From contig SXOY01000041.1 in assembly GCA_005776545.1 (NCBI GenBank), positions 1 through 12,448 of the forward strand: DNA of 12,448 nt. Reading direction: 5' to 3'. Made by a program: the position numbers and the translations under genes. How positions within the stretch are numbered: position 1 is the first letter of the stretch; each line of letters starts with the position of its first letter. Below, in pieces: positions 1 through 7,349 of the stretch. Source of the DNA: Planctomycetia bacterium (lineage in GTDB: Bacteria; Planctomycetota; Phycisphaerae; Phycisphaerales; UBA1924). The notes beneath the pieces were generated by a model. That model was not told the DNA's origin and did not search any database. It saw nothing but the letters and a program-made list of their open reading frames with translations.

Positions 1-199
1 ATGGCGAACTCCCCGAGAATACCGCCGCATGAAATGCTACAACATTGTGCAATCCCTCCAACTCCCGCGGCACTCCATCTCCCAATGTCGGCACTGCTGC
101 AATGACAACGCACTTGGTCGCGGACTGACACGATACAACCAAGGCCGCGACAACTGCCGCCACCACTCCGCTCAACATGTTCTTCGCCTGAAGCCGCAT
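1..199 (-). CDS. Putative lipoprotein, N-terminal part (gene runs off the left edge)
   Basis: Seen: an open frame on the minus strand starts with ATG at 199-197 and stays open to the edge (66 codons). The N-terminus has Arg and Lys, then a hydrophobic stretch (GVVAAVVAALVV) ending in a lipobox VVSC. This predicts a Sec-exported, lipidated protein. An in-frame ATG at 178 is possible, but the start at 199 supplies the positive charges expected of a signal peptide. After the lipobox comes a short linker and then GLHNVVAFHAAVFSGSSP at the edge. That pattern resembles the start of the dual-specificity/tyrosine-phosphatase-like lipoproteins I recall from planctomycetes ('...hNv.r....ysGs.Pe'), but the catalytic part lies outside the window, so this is only a guess. 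It is divergent from the DinB gene, with 115 bases between the starts. Lipoprotein call moderate, phosphatase call weak. Confidence 0.55.
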   Translation of the reverse strand, partial: MRLQAKNMLSGVVAAVVAALVVSCQSATKCVVIAAVPTLGDGVPRELEGLHNVVAFHAAVFSGSSP

Positions 200-229
200 T
201 CCAACACTCCCATCCGATACGTTTCGCCC

Positions 230-249
230 GTTGAATGTAGTTGAATGTA
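230..249. repeat. Perfect 10-bp tandem repeat between divergent genes
   Basis: GTTGAATGTA occurs twice head to tail (230-239 and 240-249). It lies in the intergenic space between the minus-strand lipoprotein (start 199) and the plus-strand DinB gene (start 315). A one-helical-turn repeat between divergent starts could be a regulator site, but nothing else supports this. Confidence 0.45.
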
Positions 250-314
250 CCAGCTCAACCAATCCAGGTTCCATTCTCCCAACTCTACGGCTCAAATCGC
301 GTTACTCTACAGTA

Positions 315-836
315 ATGACCACAACTATCAAACCCATCATCGCCTCTCAACTCCTCGCCTCGCTCGCCATGATGAACGACTGCATTCAGAAATGCCCCGC
401 CGAGCTTTGGAACAACCCCGAAAAGACAATCGCCAAATACCCATTCTGGCTCGTCGCGTATCACACGCTCTGCTTTGTCGACCTCTATCTCTCACCTAGC
501 GAAACTATCTATCAGCCGCGCACCCAACCGCCGCATCTTTTGCATCCCCGCGGCTGGCAAGAGTTCGATGACGAATACCCCAGCCGCACATTCGCTCAAC
601 CCGAGCTTCTCGCCTACATCCAGATCTGCCGCGAAAAAATTGCAACCGTCCTGGGCGACGGCCCCGACTCTGAAACCGAAACCTCGCTCAATGGTCCTTC
701 GGGCTTCTCACGCCTGACTTTCACACGCACCGAACTCCACCTCTACAACCTCCGCCACCTGCAACATCACACTGGCCAACTTACTGCGTTCCTCCGCCGC
801 GGTGGTGTGGAAACTTCGTGGGTGAAGGCAGGGTGA
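315..836 (+). CDS. DinB-family (DUF664-like) four-helix protein
   Basis: A 173-residue protein with DinB-superfamily layout. DinB proteins are four-helix bundles that bind a divalent metal through three histidines; many act as thiol-dependent transferases or are of unknown function. Seen: a His in the second helical region (FWLVAYHTLCFVD) and, near the C-terminus, LRHLQHHTGQLTAFLR, which matches the typical DinB closing helix with HxxxH spacing followed by GQL. The length is near the family norm (about 150-180). The start at ATG 315 is preferred over an upstream in-frame ATG at 231, because the upstream extension is low-complexity and crosses the tandem repeat. No clear Shine-Dalgarno is visible. 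The next gene on the same strand begins 46 bases after the stop, so they may be co-transcribed. The substrate cannot be predicted. Confidence 0.75.
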   Translation: MTTTIKPIIASQLLASLAMMNDCIQKCPAELWNNPEKTIAKYPFWLVAYHTLCFVDLYLSPSETIYQPRTQPPHLLHPRGWQEFDDEYPSRTFAQPELLAYIQICREKIATVLGDGPDSETETSLNGPSGFSRLTFTRTELHLYNLRHLQHHTGQLTAFLRRGGVETSWVKAG

Positions 837-843
837 AAGTATA

Positions 844-860
844 TTGAATTGACGATTCAA
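844..860. repeat. Short perfect inverted repeat upstream of the membrane-protein gene
   Basis: TTGAAT (844-849) and ATTCAA (855-860) form 6-bp arms around TGACG. It lies 22 bases upstream of the GTG start at 883. It may be a small operator or chance; the core TTGAAT also occurs in the 230-249 tandem repeat. Confidence 0.3.
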
Positions 861-882
861 ACCCCATGACGGAGCTAGACGA

Positions 883-1647
883 GTGGACGACAACACAGCT
901 AATAACCCAGAACTCGCCCTTCGAGCTATCAAGCGTGCACTGCGGCTTCGCAGAATCACGATCCAGATTCTCTGGCTCCCCGCCACTTTCTTTGTCCTGT
1001 TCCTTGGAATCGGTTTTCAGCCGCTAACCGCTCCCAACTATCCGACATGGATGGACCCGCTCCTTGAAGCGACGATGATCTGCCTCCTTGTGTCATTAGG
1101 ACTCTTGCCCTTCGCGTGGTTCGCTTTGACCAAATGCAACAAGCAAGTCGACAACGCCGCAGTCGCAGCGCTCCCACTTTGCGACCACCTTTCGCCCACA
1201 CTTCGCGGCGAGTTTCTTGGAAAACTGCGTGTGAGCACCGCTACTCCAATCCGACTCACACTGGTGCACAAAATTGTCCCTGACTTTCAGCGCATCTCAA
1301 CCAACTTCGGACTCGTCGCCGCTGCGATCGCCTTGCCCACTCTCGCTTCACCAAAGTCAATCATCGGATTTGTAATTGGGTTTCTGTTCATCTACGGCCT
1401 GACTGCACTATTGCTTGCGATCGTGAATTCCAGACGCGTAGCCGAATACTATCTGGACAATGGCGACCTGCGCTCTCGCCATTTTCTCGCGATCACACCC
1501 TGGCACTGGCCTCGTCTTCTTGAAACCACCGACGATTCACTTCCCGATGCAGCCCTCGATCAGCTTGGCGCCGGCTCAATCGCACTCATGCAGTTGAACT
1601 CCCACCGACTTGCTCACGCAGTAAATCAACTTGGTGCATCGAACTAA
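883..1647 (+). CDS. Membrane protein of unknown function, four predicted helices
   Basis: I do not recognise a family. The 254-residue protein has a short basic N-terminus and two hydrophobic helices at about residues 26-46 and 62-82. A soluble stretch of about 60 residues follows, then two more helices at about 142-157 and 159-182, and a soluble C-terminal tail of about 70 residues. There is no signal-peptide cleavage site and no obvious catalytic motif. The start is the GTG at 883, preceded by GGAG (871-874) at a spacing of 8 bases. An ATG at 866 is in another frame, and in the 883 frame a stop at 850-852 limits any extension. It follows the DinB gene by 46 bases. It is likely an inner-membrane protein; its role is unknown. 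Confidence 0.7.
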   Translation: MDDNTANNPELALRAIKRALRLRRITIQILWLPATFFVLFLGIGFQPLTAPNYPTWMDPLLEATMICLLVSLGLLPFAWFALTKCNKQVDNAAVAALPLCDHLSPTLRGEFLGKLRVSTATPIRLTLVHKIVPDFQRISTNFGLVAAAIALPTLASPKSIIGFVIGFLFIYGLTALLLAIVNSRRVAEYYLDNGDLRSRHFLAITPWHWPRLLETTDDSLPDAALDQLGAGSIALMQLNSHRLAHAVNQLGASN

Positions 1648-1698
1648 CCGCCGGTGTTCGCTCACAAAGCGAGCCACTTTCTAGCTCAAAAAACGCCA

Positions 1699-1727
1699 TT
1701 GCATTTGCAAGTTGGTTCTGTTAGAAT
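1699..1727 (+). promoter_or_regulatory. Candidate sigma70-type promoter for the small peptide / Kelch gene pair
   Basis: TTGCAT (1699-1704) and TAGAAT (1722-1727) are separated by 17 bases. The -10 box matches the consensus at 5 of 6 positions, the -35 box at 3 of 6. Transcription would start near 1734, about 19 bases before the ATG at 1753. Read by eye only. Confidence 0.3.
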
Positions 1728-1752
1728 CCAGAACGACCCACGGAGCCTCGCC

Positions 1753-1878
1753 ATGAAGTCAGCGGCATGTTTTCTTTCTCTAGCTTTCGCCTCCGGTACT
1801 TTTGCGCAGTGCATTAGCTGGTTTCCAACGCCGTGGTCATCGATTCGAAAACAAAGACACAGAAAGCACGAGCCATGA
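1753..1878 (+). CDS. Small exported-peptide ORF overlapping the Kelch gene start (possible gene remnant)
   Basis: This 41-codon ORF begins MKSAACFLSLAFASGTFAQC, a textbook Sec signal peptide with a likely cleavage after FA-Q. Only about 22 residues follow, with a basic tail (RKQRHRKHEP). Its TGA stop (1876-1878) overlaps the ATG (1875-1877) of the downstream Kelch gene as ATGA, the usual geometry of translational coupling. Two readings are possible: a genuine short exported cationic peptide or leader that couples translation to the large gene; or the stranded signal peptide of a lost secreted protein, left by a deletion or by insertion of the Kelch gene. An in-frame upstream ATG at 1654 gives a 33-residue non-signal extension and is less likely. 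No homologue recognised. Confidence 0.4.
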   Translation: MKSAACFLSLAFASGTFAQCISWFPTPWSSIRKQRHRKHEP

Positions 1879-4217
1879 ATATTGCCAGACTCTCTTTCCT
1901 TCTGACTTACCTCACCAATCTGGTGCTTTTCGTATTTGTGCCTCTCACCGCAAACGCGCAGTCAATCGAGTGGAATCAGAAGAAACTCACCCCGCGATAT
2001 GGACACACGCTGATATTCGACCCCATTCGCGCCGAGTCAGTGCTCTGTGGTGGTCGCGTCGGCGCAGCCAGCGCAGAGACCTGGCGCTTCGATGGGTTCA
2101 ATTGGAAACTGCATCAAGGAAATGGACCATCAAAGCGCTACGACCACGACATGGTCTTTGACTCAACGCGCGGGGTGTCTGTCCTCTTTGGCGGCAACGA
2201 CGACGGCTTTAGTAGAAACGACACATGGGAATGGAATGGCACAAACTGGACGCATCGCATGGTCAACGGACCCTCTTGGCGTCTGCGCCATGCCATGGCT
2301 TTTGACTCTCGCCGCGGCGTCACTGTTCTCTTTGGTGGCATTACCAACAATCAGGGAAATGCCGAAACATGGGAATGGAATGGAAACTTATGGGTGCAGC
2401 GCAGCCTCCCAGGGCCTTCCCAACGCGCAGGCCACAAGATGATCTTTGACTCTGCACGCGGGGTGACAGTGCTTTTCGGAGGCCTCGTCTGGTGTTGCGG
2501 TGGCACTTGGCAGGAGAGCCAGGAAACGTGGGAATATGACGGTGCCGCGTGGTCGTTGCGCGCTGATAACGGGCCTTCAGCCAGAATTCTTCATTCAATG
2601 TTCTATGACCCGGTGCGTCAGGTTGCTGTCCTCTTTGGAGGCGCAGCTCAGTGGGACACTGCCAACGCTTCCCTCAATAGCGATACTTGGGAATGGAATG
2701 GGGTCGTCTGGACGCAGATGGCATCACCGGGCCCATCCGCTCGCTGCGGTGCCGCTATGTGCCTCAATTCATCAGGTATCGCAGTTCTCTTTGGTGGTGT
2801 AGCGGCAAACGGGTATAGCGCCGAGCAATGGGAATTCTCTTCCGGAAACTGGATTGTGCGGTCGATCGGTGGACCATCACCTCGATTTTCCCACGCAATG
2901 ACGTTTGATTCGAATCGTGATGTTGCCGTGCTATTCGGTGGTCTGGCTCGCGGGGGCCCGCCTCAATATTCAGAAACCTTGTGCAGTGATACATGGCTTT
3001 GGAGAACTGGCTCGAGTTGGAATCGCAGGCCGGTCGCAGGTCCGTCAGCCCGAGGTGGTCATTCAATGGCATTTGACTCCGATCGTGGCGTGACCGTTCT
3101 ATTTGGCGGCGCAACGAGTACCTCTGTTTTTCAAGTTGTTGCCGACACCTGGGAATGGGATGGCACACGCTGGACAATTCGCGCTGGTCCACAGCCGCGT
3201 CCGCGAACTGGCTCAGCAATGACTTACGACACAAGTCGTCGAAAAATCATGATGTTCGGAGGGCAAATTGGTTCACAAAATGTCCATATCGGCGACACTT
3301 GGGAATGGGATGGCGTGGCTTGGATGCAGGTCTCCAGTTCGGGACCGTCGCCGCGTTCATTTCACGCAATGACATATGACACTGCGCGACATGTCACCGT
3401 ACTTTTTGGAGGAGTGACTGACGCTGCGAGCCTTACTTTCAGCGATCAAACATGGGAATGGAATGGAGCCACTTGGACCCAACGCGTGACAACCGGACCG
3501 TCGGGTCGATTATCCCACACGATGGCATACGACCCGGATCGCAATGTCACCGTGCTGATGGGTGGCTTTGTATACTACGAAATCAACGATGAAATGTGGG
3601 AGTGGAATGGAACGTCTTGGACCCAACGACTCATCTCACGTCCATCGGCCAGGCGTAGTAGCGCGATGATCTACGACTCGGCGCGGCAAGAAATGATTCT
3701 ATTTGGCGGCAATTTGTATGCTTTTAGCGCGGAAACCTGGAGATTAGGATGCAACGCCCCCTCAGCTGCGGCAATTCCTGAATACCAGACGACGTGTTCT
3801 GAAGGCTCCGCTTCCTTCCAGTTGAATTTGTCCGGGACTCCTCCTTTCACATTTCAATGGCAGTATGAAATTGAACCAGGTGTGTGGAGCAACCTATTTG
3901 ATGATCGAGTCCCCGGACTTGGCCTGGTCACTGGATCCGCGACCTCGCAACTCACTATTTCCAGTTTCGAACTCGGTGCTGCCGGCACGTACCGCTGCAT
4001 GATCTCGAATTCCTGTGGTGAGTCTTCAACCCTTCCTGCAGTTCTCTCCATCTGTCGAATTGACCATAATTGCGATTCCATCGTCGACCATTTCGACTAC
4101 CTCGATTTCGTCGCCGCCCTTGCCGAAGGCTCTCTCGCCGCAGACTTCAACGGTGACGGCGCGGCCGATTTCTTTGACTACCTCGACTTCGTTCAAACAT
4201 TTGCAACCAGCTGTTGA
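1875..4217 (+). CDS. Secreted Kelch-type propeller protein with Ig-like domain and C-terminal GC-type dockerin
   Basis: A 780-residue exported protein. The signal peptide spans about residues 1-28 (hydrophobic LLTYLTNLVLFVFV, then ANAQ). Residues about 30-623 hold twelve repeats of about 50 residues. Each has a GPSxR start, HxMxFDSxR, a strand ending VLFGG, then TWEWNG and W: the Kelch/galactose-oxidase propeller pattern. Repeat 6 is degenerate (it loses the His and FDS). An Ig-like domain follows at about 628-725, with Cys residues, a FQWQ strand and GTYRC. The last 54 residues (727-780) are a dockerin-like module with two Ca-binding-type loops (DHNCDSIVD and DFNGDGAAD), each followed by FDYLDFV, bounded by Cys. 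The start at ATG 1875 places the signal peptide first; an in-frame ATG at 1833 only adds a polar stretch. No catalytic residues are recognisable, so binding or structure is more likely than enzymatic work. A paralogue faces it at 4451-6784. Confidence 0.85.
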   Translation: MNIARLSFLLTYLTNLVLFVFVPLTANAQSIEWNQKKLTPRYGHTLIFDPIRAESVLCGGRVGAASAETWRFDGFNWKLHQGNGPSKRYDHDMVFDSTRGVSVLFGGNDDGFSRNDTWEWNGTNWTHRMVNGPSWRLRHAMAFDSRRGVTVLFGGITNNQGNAETWEWNGNLWVQRSLPGPSQRAGHKMIFDSARGVTVLFGGLVWCCGGTWQESQETWEYDGAAWSLRADNGPSARILHSMFYDPVRQVAVLFGGAAQWDTANASLNSDTWEWNGVVWTQMASPGPSARCGAAMCLNSSGIAVLFGGVAANGYSAEQWEFSSGNWIVRSIGGPSPRFSHAMTFDSNRDVAVLFGGLARGGPPQYSETLCSDTWLWRTGSSWNRRPVAGPSARGGHSMAFDSDRGVTVLFGGATSTSVFQVVADTWEWDGTRWTIRAGPQPRPRTGSAMTYDTSRRKIMMFGGQIGSQNVHIGDTWEWDGVAWMQVSSSGPSPRSFHAMTYDTARHVTVLFGGVTDAASLTFSDQTWEWNGATWTQRVTTGPSGRLSHTMAYDPDRNVTVLMGGFVYYEINDEMWEWNGTSWTQRLISRPSARRSSAMIYDSARQEMILFGGNLYAFSAETWRLGCNAPSAAAIPEYQTTCSEGSASFQLNLSGTPPFTFQWQYEIEPGVWSNLFDDRVPGLGLVTGSATSQLTISSFELGAAGTYRCMISNSCGESSTLPAVLSICRIDHNCDSIVDHFDYLDFVAALAEGSLAADFNGDGAADFFDYLDFVQTFATSC

Positions 4218-4298
4218 ATCAACCTGACTCCGCGACATTTTTAACACACCTCTCCACCGCAACTTGTTTTCAGCACCAACGATGCGAAATAGTCACAG

Positions 4299-4326
4299 CC
4301 CAGGGCGAAGTCCTCGAAGCCCTGGG
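4299..4326. terminator. Hairpin between the convergent Kelch genes, possible bidirectional terminator
   Basis: CCCAGGGC (4299-4306) and GCCCTGGG (4319-4326) form a perfect 8-bp GC-rich stem with a 12-base loop. It sits in the 233-base gap between two converging genes. Neither side has a strong T-tract, so termination is plausible from position rather than shown. I see no gene in the rest of 4218-4450. Confidence 0.4.
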
Positions 4327-4450
4327 AGAAAACGCCAGGCATCGGGAGCACTGAAGGTGCGCCATAATAATCCAAGCCTTCACCACTCCTCGCCTCACAC
4401 GTCGCCATCTCAACCCGCCCCCATATTACGGCGGCGGGATCTACTAACTC

Positions 4451-6784
4451 TCAGCAACCTTCACTGAACGCCTGCACAAAATCAAGATAGTCAAAGAAGT
4501 CCACAACGCCATCGCGATTGAAATCTGCATTGTCGCCGCTGTCTGCGAACGCCGCTACGAAATCAAGATAATCGAAAAAGTCTACTACGTCATCGCAGTT
4601 GAAATCTGCTCGGCACACGATAAGCGATGCCGATTCGCTCAGTATCGATCCGCAACCGTTCGAAACCAGGCATCGCAGCGCGCGAACAACGGCAATCGTC
4701 CCTTCGAGATTGCTGGAGGGAGCAAGCACGACTGTGTTGTCTTCGGACCCGCTGGCAACGAACCGAACGATGCCGCCGGTATCGGGGTTCGATCCTTCCA
4801 ACACATCATTCCAGATACCGCCCTGTGCCTGCCATTGCCATTGACGTGTCTGCGGGAGCGAACCTCCAGTCGACACTGCAAAACTCGCATTCTCCCCGCA
4901 CGTGGTCTCGTCTATCGGTTGAGCCGTAACTGTTGGTGCGGTACACGCCTCCCCCAACCTGAAAGTCTCGCTGCGATAGACATCAAACGCTGTGCTCCCT
5001 CCGAAAAACATGGAGCACGTATGTGCTTCATCGTAGATCATCGTGTGCATCCTCCGGGCGGTTGGCCCCGGAATCACGCGTTGGATCCAGCTGGATCCAT
5101 TCCATTCCCATGTATCAGCTAAATTTTGAGAGAAGGTGTCGATTCCACCGAACATCACAGTTGTTCCGCGGCGAGAATCGAACGTCATGGCATGATTGAA
5201 TCGCGCTACCGGACCGCTCGAGGCACGTTGCGACCACGCTGCGCCATCCCATTCCCATGTCTGACCATTCGCAATCCCGGTGGATCCGCCAAACAAAACC
5301 GTCACCAATCGCACGGCGTCATAAGACATGGCATGAACAGCGCGAGCCGATGGGCCCGCGACCATTCTCTGTTGCCATGCGGTCCCATCCCATTCCCAAG
5401 TTTCGCCATTTCGAATGTTATTAGCCTCTCCGCCGAATAGCACTATGGCATTGCGTGCAATGTCATACACCATTGCATGTCCTTGACGACCGGATGGTGA
5501 CGCCACAACTCGTTCCGACCAATTCAGACCATTCCAAATCCAGGTTTCCGTTGGATACGTAGTAATCGTGGCGATTGTCCGACCACCCCCAAACAACACC
5601 ATTTCATCGCGTACTCGGTCGTAGGCCATTTTCGCATTGCTGCGTGGCGATGGCCCGCTCACAAACTTCTGATTCCAATGACCGTCAATCCACTCCCACG
5701 TATCACTCTCGTATCCGATTCCCGAGGCGCCCCCAAAAAGAATCGCCCTTGATCGCGCTGTGTCATACGCCATGGAATACAGCAATCGACCCGATGGCGT
5801 GTCGATCACACGCTGCATCCAAGTGCCACTCCATTCCCACAGATCGTTGCTGGGTATCGAACTAGAAGGATGCGATTTCCCGCCGTGCAGCAAAAGTGTT
5901 CCGCGCGTTGCGTCATAAGTCATCGCGTGGCGTAGCCGGACCGAGGCCCCGCTATTCGGTTGTTGCGCCCATGTAACTCCGTTCCAGTCCCAAACCTCAT
6001 TATTGGAGATCGTGCCGTCAAAACCACCAATCAGTGTCGTGACTCCACGCCCTGAATCAAAACTCATTGTGTGCGAGTACCTCATTGATGGACCCGTGAC
6101 AAGTCTCTGCGACCATGCATTGCCATCCCATTCCCAAGTATCTCCATACGCGGTAGGAACAATGGTCCCTCCGAAAAGCACTGTGACTCCGCGTACCGAG
6201 TCATAAGCCATCGCATGCGAATATCGCGCCGACGGCCCACTCACAATTCGTTGCGTCCACGCAATGCCATTCCACTCCCACGTGTCTGCATATCTTGTGT
6301 TGCCGTTCACGCCTCCGAACAGCACTGTCACACCTCGCGCAGAATCAAAAACCATTGCGTGACTCTCGCGAAGCAACGGGCCGGTCACCAACTTCTGAGA
6401 CCACGCGCTGCCATTCCATTCCCAGGTCTCCGCGCTTCTTCCCGTCCCTGTCGACCCTCCAAATAAAACCGTGACGCCTCGTATTGAGTCAAAGACCATT
6501 GCGTGGTTAGAGCGAGCCGAGGGACCACTACCCGGTCTCTGAGTCCACGATGTACCGTTCCACTCCCAAGTCTCTCCGTCTCTAATAGGTCCAGTAGTCC
6601 ACTCGTCCTCGTGCAAGCCGCCAAACAACACTGACACATTTCGCGCAGCGTCCCAGACGATCGAGTGTCCAGACCGCTCCGATGGTTGAAGCTGCCGCCA
6701 TTCGAGTGTTTGAGCATGAGCGGCCGTGGCACACATCGAAAACACTACAAATGCTGCCGCGGCGAGAATGCCTCCGCGCAACAT
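4451..6784 (-). CDS. Secreted Kelch-type propeller protein with Ig-like domain and GC-type dockerin (paralogue)
   Basis: A 777-residue protein with the same architecture as the convergent gene at 1875-4217. The signal peptide spans about residues 1-25 (MLRGGILAAAAFVVFSMCAT, then AAHAQ). Twelve Kelch-type repeats of about 50 residues follow, sharing the GPSxR...HAMxFDS...VTVLFGG...TWEWNG...W pattern. The Cys-containing C-terminal region at about 612-723 is less clearly Ig-like than in the partner (WQWQ and RCLVSNGCG are kept). The dockerin is at 724-777, with two DFNxD loops each followed by FFDYLDFV. The start at 6784 is chosen because it begins a clean signal peptide and has GAAGAAGGG just upstream; an in-frame ATG at 6862 adds 26 residues before the signal peptide. 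Matching repeat number and domain order point to gene duplication with inversion. Ligand and attachment partner are unknown. Confidence 0.85.
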   Translation of the reverse strand: MLRGGILAAAAFVVFSMCATAAHAQTLEWRQLQPSERSGHSIVWDAARNVSVLFGGLHEDEWTTGPIRDGETWEWNGTSWTQRPGSGPSARSNHAMVFDSIRGVTVLFGGSTGTGRSAETWEWNGSAWSQKLVTGPLLRESHAMVFDSARGVTVLFGGVNGNTRYADTWEWNGIAWTQRIVSGPSARYSHAMAYDSVRGVTVLFGGTIVPTAYGDTWEWDGNAWSQRLVTGPSMRYSHTMSFDSGRGVTTLIGGFDGTISNNEVWDWNGVTWAQQPNSGASVRLRHAMTYDATRGTLLLHGGKSHPSSSIPSNDLWEWSGTWMQRVIDTPSGRLLYSMAYDTARSRAILFGGASGIGYESDTWEWIDGHWNQKFVSGPSPRSNAKMAYDRVRDEMVLFGGGRTIATITTYPTETWIWNGLNWSERVVASPSGRQGHAMVYDIARNAIVLFGGEANNIRNGETWEWDGTAWQQRMVAGPSARAVHAMSYDAVRLVTVLFGGSTGIANGQTWEWDGAAWSQRASSGPVARFNHAMTFDSRRGTTVMFGGIDTFSQNLADTWEWNGSSWIQRVIPGPTARRMHTMIYDEAHTCSMFFGGSTAFDVYRSETFRLGEACTAPTVTAQPIDETTCGENASFAVSTGGSLPQTRQWQWQAQGGIWNDVLEGSNPDTGGIVRFVASGSEDNTVVLAPSSNLEGTIAVVRALRCLVSNGCGSILSESASLIVCRADFNCDDVVDFFDYLDFVAAFADSGDNADFNRDGVVDFFDYLDFVQAFSEGC

Positions 6785-6848
6785 CAGACCCTTCTTCAAG
6801 ATCCGACCGCAACTTAGAACACCGCTTGCGAAGTGGCCGAGATGAAAC

Positions 6849-6856
6849 ATATATAT
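6849..6856 (-). promoter_or_regulatory. AT-rich box upstream of the minus-strand Kelch gene, candidate -10
   Basis: ATATATAT lies about 65 bases upstream of the preferred start (6784) of the minus-strand Kelch gene. It would suit a -10 element, but I could not place a convincing -35 box at 16-18 bases. If it is the promoter, the in-frame ATG at 6862 cannot be the start. Confidence 0.22.
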
Positions 6857-7032
6857 CCCCAAGACCGCGACCGGCTTGTAATCTGGTTGTCTTCCCGAGA
6901 GCTGCTCGAAGATGATCGAGGTATCAGAGGTTTAGTCACATTTGCCAACATGGTTGCACCTCAAAGAACAAAGTCGGAAGCCCTTCTGGTTATCGCCACC
7001 ACGACCGCGTGATGTTGAGTGCTTCGGATAGA

Positions 7033-7076
7033 ACCGGACACAAAACAAATTATTTGTGTCCGGTACGGTATTTTTC
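7033..7076 (+). terminator. Perfect 12-bp hairpin followed by a T-rich run
   Basis: ACCGGACACAAA (7033-7044) and TTTGTGTCCGGT (7053-7064) pair perfectly around an 8-base A/T loop. ACGGTA then TTTTTC follows on the plus strand, so it has the shape of a rho-independent terminator reading rightward. There is no plus-strand gene upstream for it to end: the gene to the left points away. It may instead be an extragenic palindrome of the kind mobilised by IS200-like (RAYT) transposases; the core CCGGACAC fits my recollection of such elements, but this is unverified. Confidence 0.5.
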
Positions 7077-7087
7077 TGATTTTTGAC

Positions 7088-7116
7088 TTGATCAAAACCT
7101 TACAGCCATGTATCCT
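7088..7116 (+). promoter_or_regulatory. Candidate sigma70-type promoter in the intergenic region
   Basis: TTGATC (7088-7093) and TATCCT (7111-7116) are spaced by 17 bases; both match the consensus at 4 of 6 positions. It would start an RNA near 7123 that meets the terminator at 7309-7348 before dnaX. Low confidence. Confidence 0.25.
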
Positions 7117-7188
7117 ATCGATATGAAACCCGAACTTAAACAAGACCAACCAATCCACCCAAGCCACCCGCGTTTTCACCCCAAAAAC

Positions 7189-7240
7189 CTAAGGCGGCCA
7201 ACTAATTTGGCCTCCTTAGAAACCCGTGGCCACCTTAGAA
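7189..7240. repeat. Imperfect hairpin with a duplicated right arm
   Basis: The left arm CTAAGGCGGCCAA (7189-7201) pairs with TTGGCCTCCTTAG (7207-7219) across a 5-base loop, with one mismatch in 13. The right arm is repeated 19 bases on: TGGCCTCCTTAGAA at 7208-7221 and TGGCCACCTTAGAA at 7227-7240 differ at one base. The left arm could pair with either copy. No T-tract follows. Confidence 0.55.
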
Positions 7241-7308
7241 CTCGTCCCCGCTCAACTGCTCTACTTTCTCGCCGCCTCGGCGCCACCCTCGTTTCTAACT
7301 CAAAAACC

Positions 7309-7348
7309 AAAGGGGATCAGGGACTCATGAGCCCCTTTGAATTTTTTT
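7309..7348 (+). terminator. Strong intrinsic terminator upstream of dnaX, with a second copy of its right arm
   Basis: AAAGGGGATCA (7309-7319) pairs with TGAGCCCCTTT (7328-7338) around an 8-base loop, with a single mismatch. GAA and then seven Ts (7342-7348) follow directly: a classic rho-independent terminator on the plus strand. The right arm recurs exactly at 7351-7361, just beyond the T-tract. If the left arm paired with this second copy, the T-tract would be looped out. The upstream gene points away, so this ends an intergenic transcript or attenuates read-through into dnaX. Confidence 0.6.
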
Positions 7349-7349
7349 C

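Noticed and set aside
2047..3234. Regularly spaced repeats in the Kelch genes as a possible CRISPR or satellite array
   Set aside because: The roughly 150-base period is in frame and encodes the 50-residue Kelch repeats; the units diverge too much for CRISPR repeats.
6961..7179. Minus-strand 72-codon open frame in the intergenic region
   Set aside because: It spans the 12-bp palindrome, has no domain or signal peptide, and no ribosome binding site was seen.
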